Shown here piece after piece: positions 5,229 to 5,372 of a stretch of 5,372 bases of DNA. Location of the stretch: positions 1 to 5,372 of the forward strand of contig CAMDRY010000249.1 of NCBI GenBank assembly GCA_945906975.1, in the 5' to 3' direction. The position numbers and the translations under genes were made by a program. The notes beneath the pieces were generated by a model. It was not told the origin of the DNA, searched no databases, and saw only the letters and a list, made by a program, of their open reading frames with translations. The stretch's first letter is position 1; every line of letters starts with the position of its first letter. Source of the DNA: Bordetella parapertussis (lineage in GTDB: Bacteria; Pseudomonadota; Gammaproteobacteria; Burkholderiales; SG8-39).

Positions 5229-5372
5229 ATGACTGAGCTCTCAAACTGGATAGGCCGCGAACTCCTCACCAGCGAAACCCTCGACACCATGCATCTGACC
5301 AAGATGGCGGCAACCATGGATCGACCGCAGGCCTTCCAGTCCGGCGACAAGCTGCCCGCCGGCTGGCACTGG
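5229..5372 (+). CDS. Partial hydratase paralogue (5' end only), MaoC/hotdog type
   Basis: Forty-eight codons, open to the window edge, beginning MTELSNWIGRELLTSETLDT. It matches the first 48 residues of the minus-strand hydratase (4200-5078) at 42 positions; the changes are D3E, H6N, I13L, Q22H, V35A and E37Q. At DNA level only about 10 of 144 bases differ. Homology begins at the ATG, whereas the sequence before it does not resemble the leader of the other copy. The start is fixed by this alignment; no strong Shine-Dalgarno precedes it. It is divergent from its paralogue across the palindromic repeat. Six substitutions without a stop or frameshift suggest a functional copy, perhaps with altered substrate preference, but catalytic residues lie beyond the window. 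Confidence 0.88.
   Translation, partial: MTELSNWIGRELLTSETLDTMHLTKMAATMDRPQAFQSGDKLPAGWHW

Overview
The window looks like chromosomal DNA of a GC-rich betaproteobacterium, probably an environmental Burkholderiales-like lineage. The evidence is a Bug/TctC-type periplasmic receptor, a coenzyme-A carboxylic-acid catabolism gene pair, and many palindromic intergenic repeats. The lineage is inferred from gene content and base composition only.

Layout. Positions 1-723 carry no credible gene. They hold several copies of a ~96-bp palindromic repeat, and one copy plus its 67-bp flank is repeated at a period of 434 bp. Four complete genes follow, all on the minus strand, so they are transcribed right to left: an exported class I SAM-methyltransferase-like protein (724-1548), an orphan tripartite-tricarboxylate-transporter-type binding protein (1725-2702), a CitE-like CoA-ester lyase (3391-4203) and a MaoC/hotdog-type acyl-CoA hydratase (4200-5078). 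Positions 2703-3390 are non-coding and rich in hairpins and repeats. At the right edge (5229-5372) a plus-strand gene begins and is cut by the window end. It encodes a close paralogue of the 4200-5078 hydratase, 42 of 48 residues identical.

How the genes work together. The hydratase and lyase overlap by 4 bp (ATGA), so they form an operon. Hydration of an unsaturated dicarboxylyl-CoA followed by cleavage of the 3-hydroxyacyl-CoA fits an itaconyl- or mesaconyl-CoA to citramalyl-CoA to pyruvate plus acetyl-CoA route. The exact substrate is an inference. The nearby solute receptor could bind a matching carboxylate, but it is separated by ~690 bp and a good terminator. The methyltransferase has its own leader and no obvious link to the pathway.

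The most notable points are the head-to-head pair of nearly identical hydratase genes with a palindromic repeat in their shared 150-bp upstream region, the signal peptide on a SAM-methyltransferase fold, and the density of repeats. I see no defence system, CRISPR array, transposase, tRNA or rRNA, and nothing that clearly amounts to a new multi-gene system.
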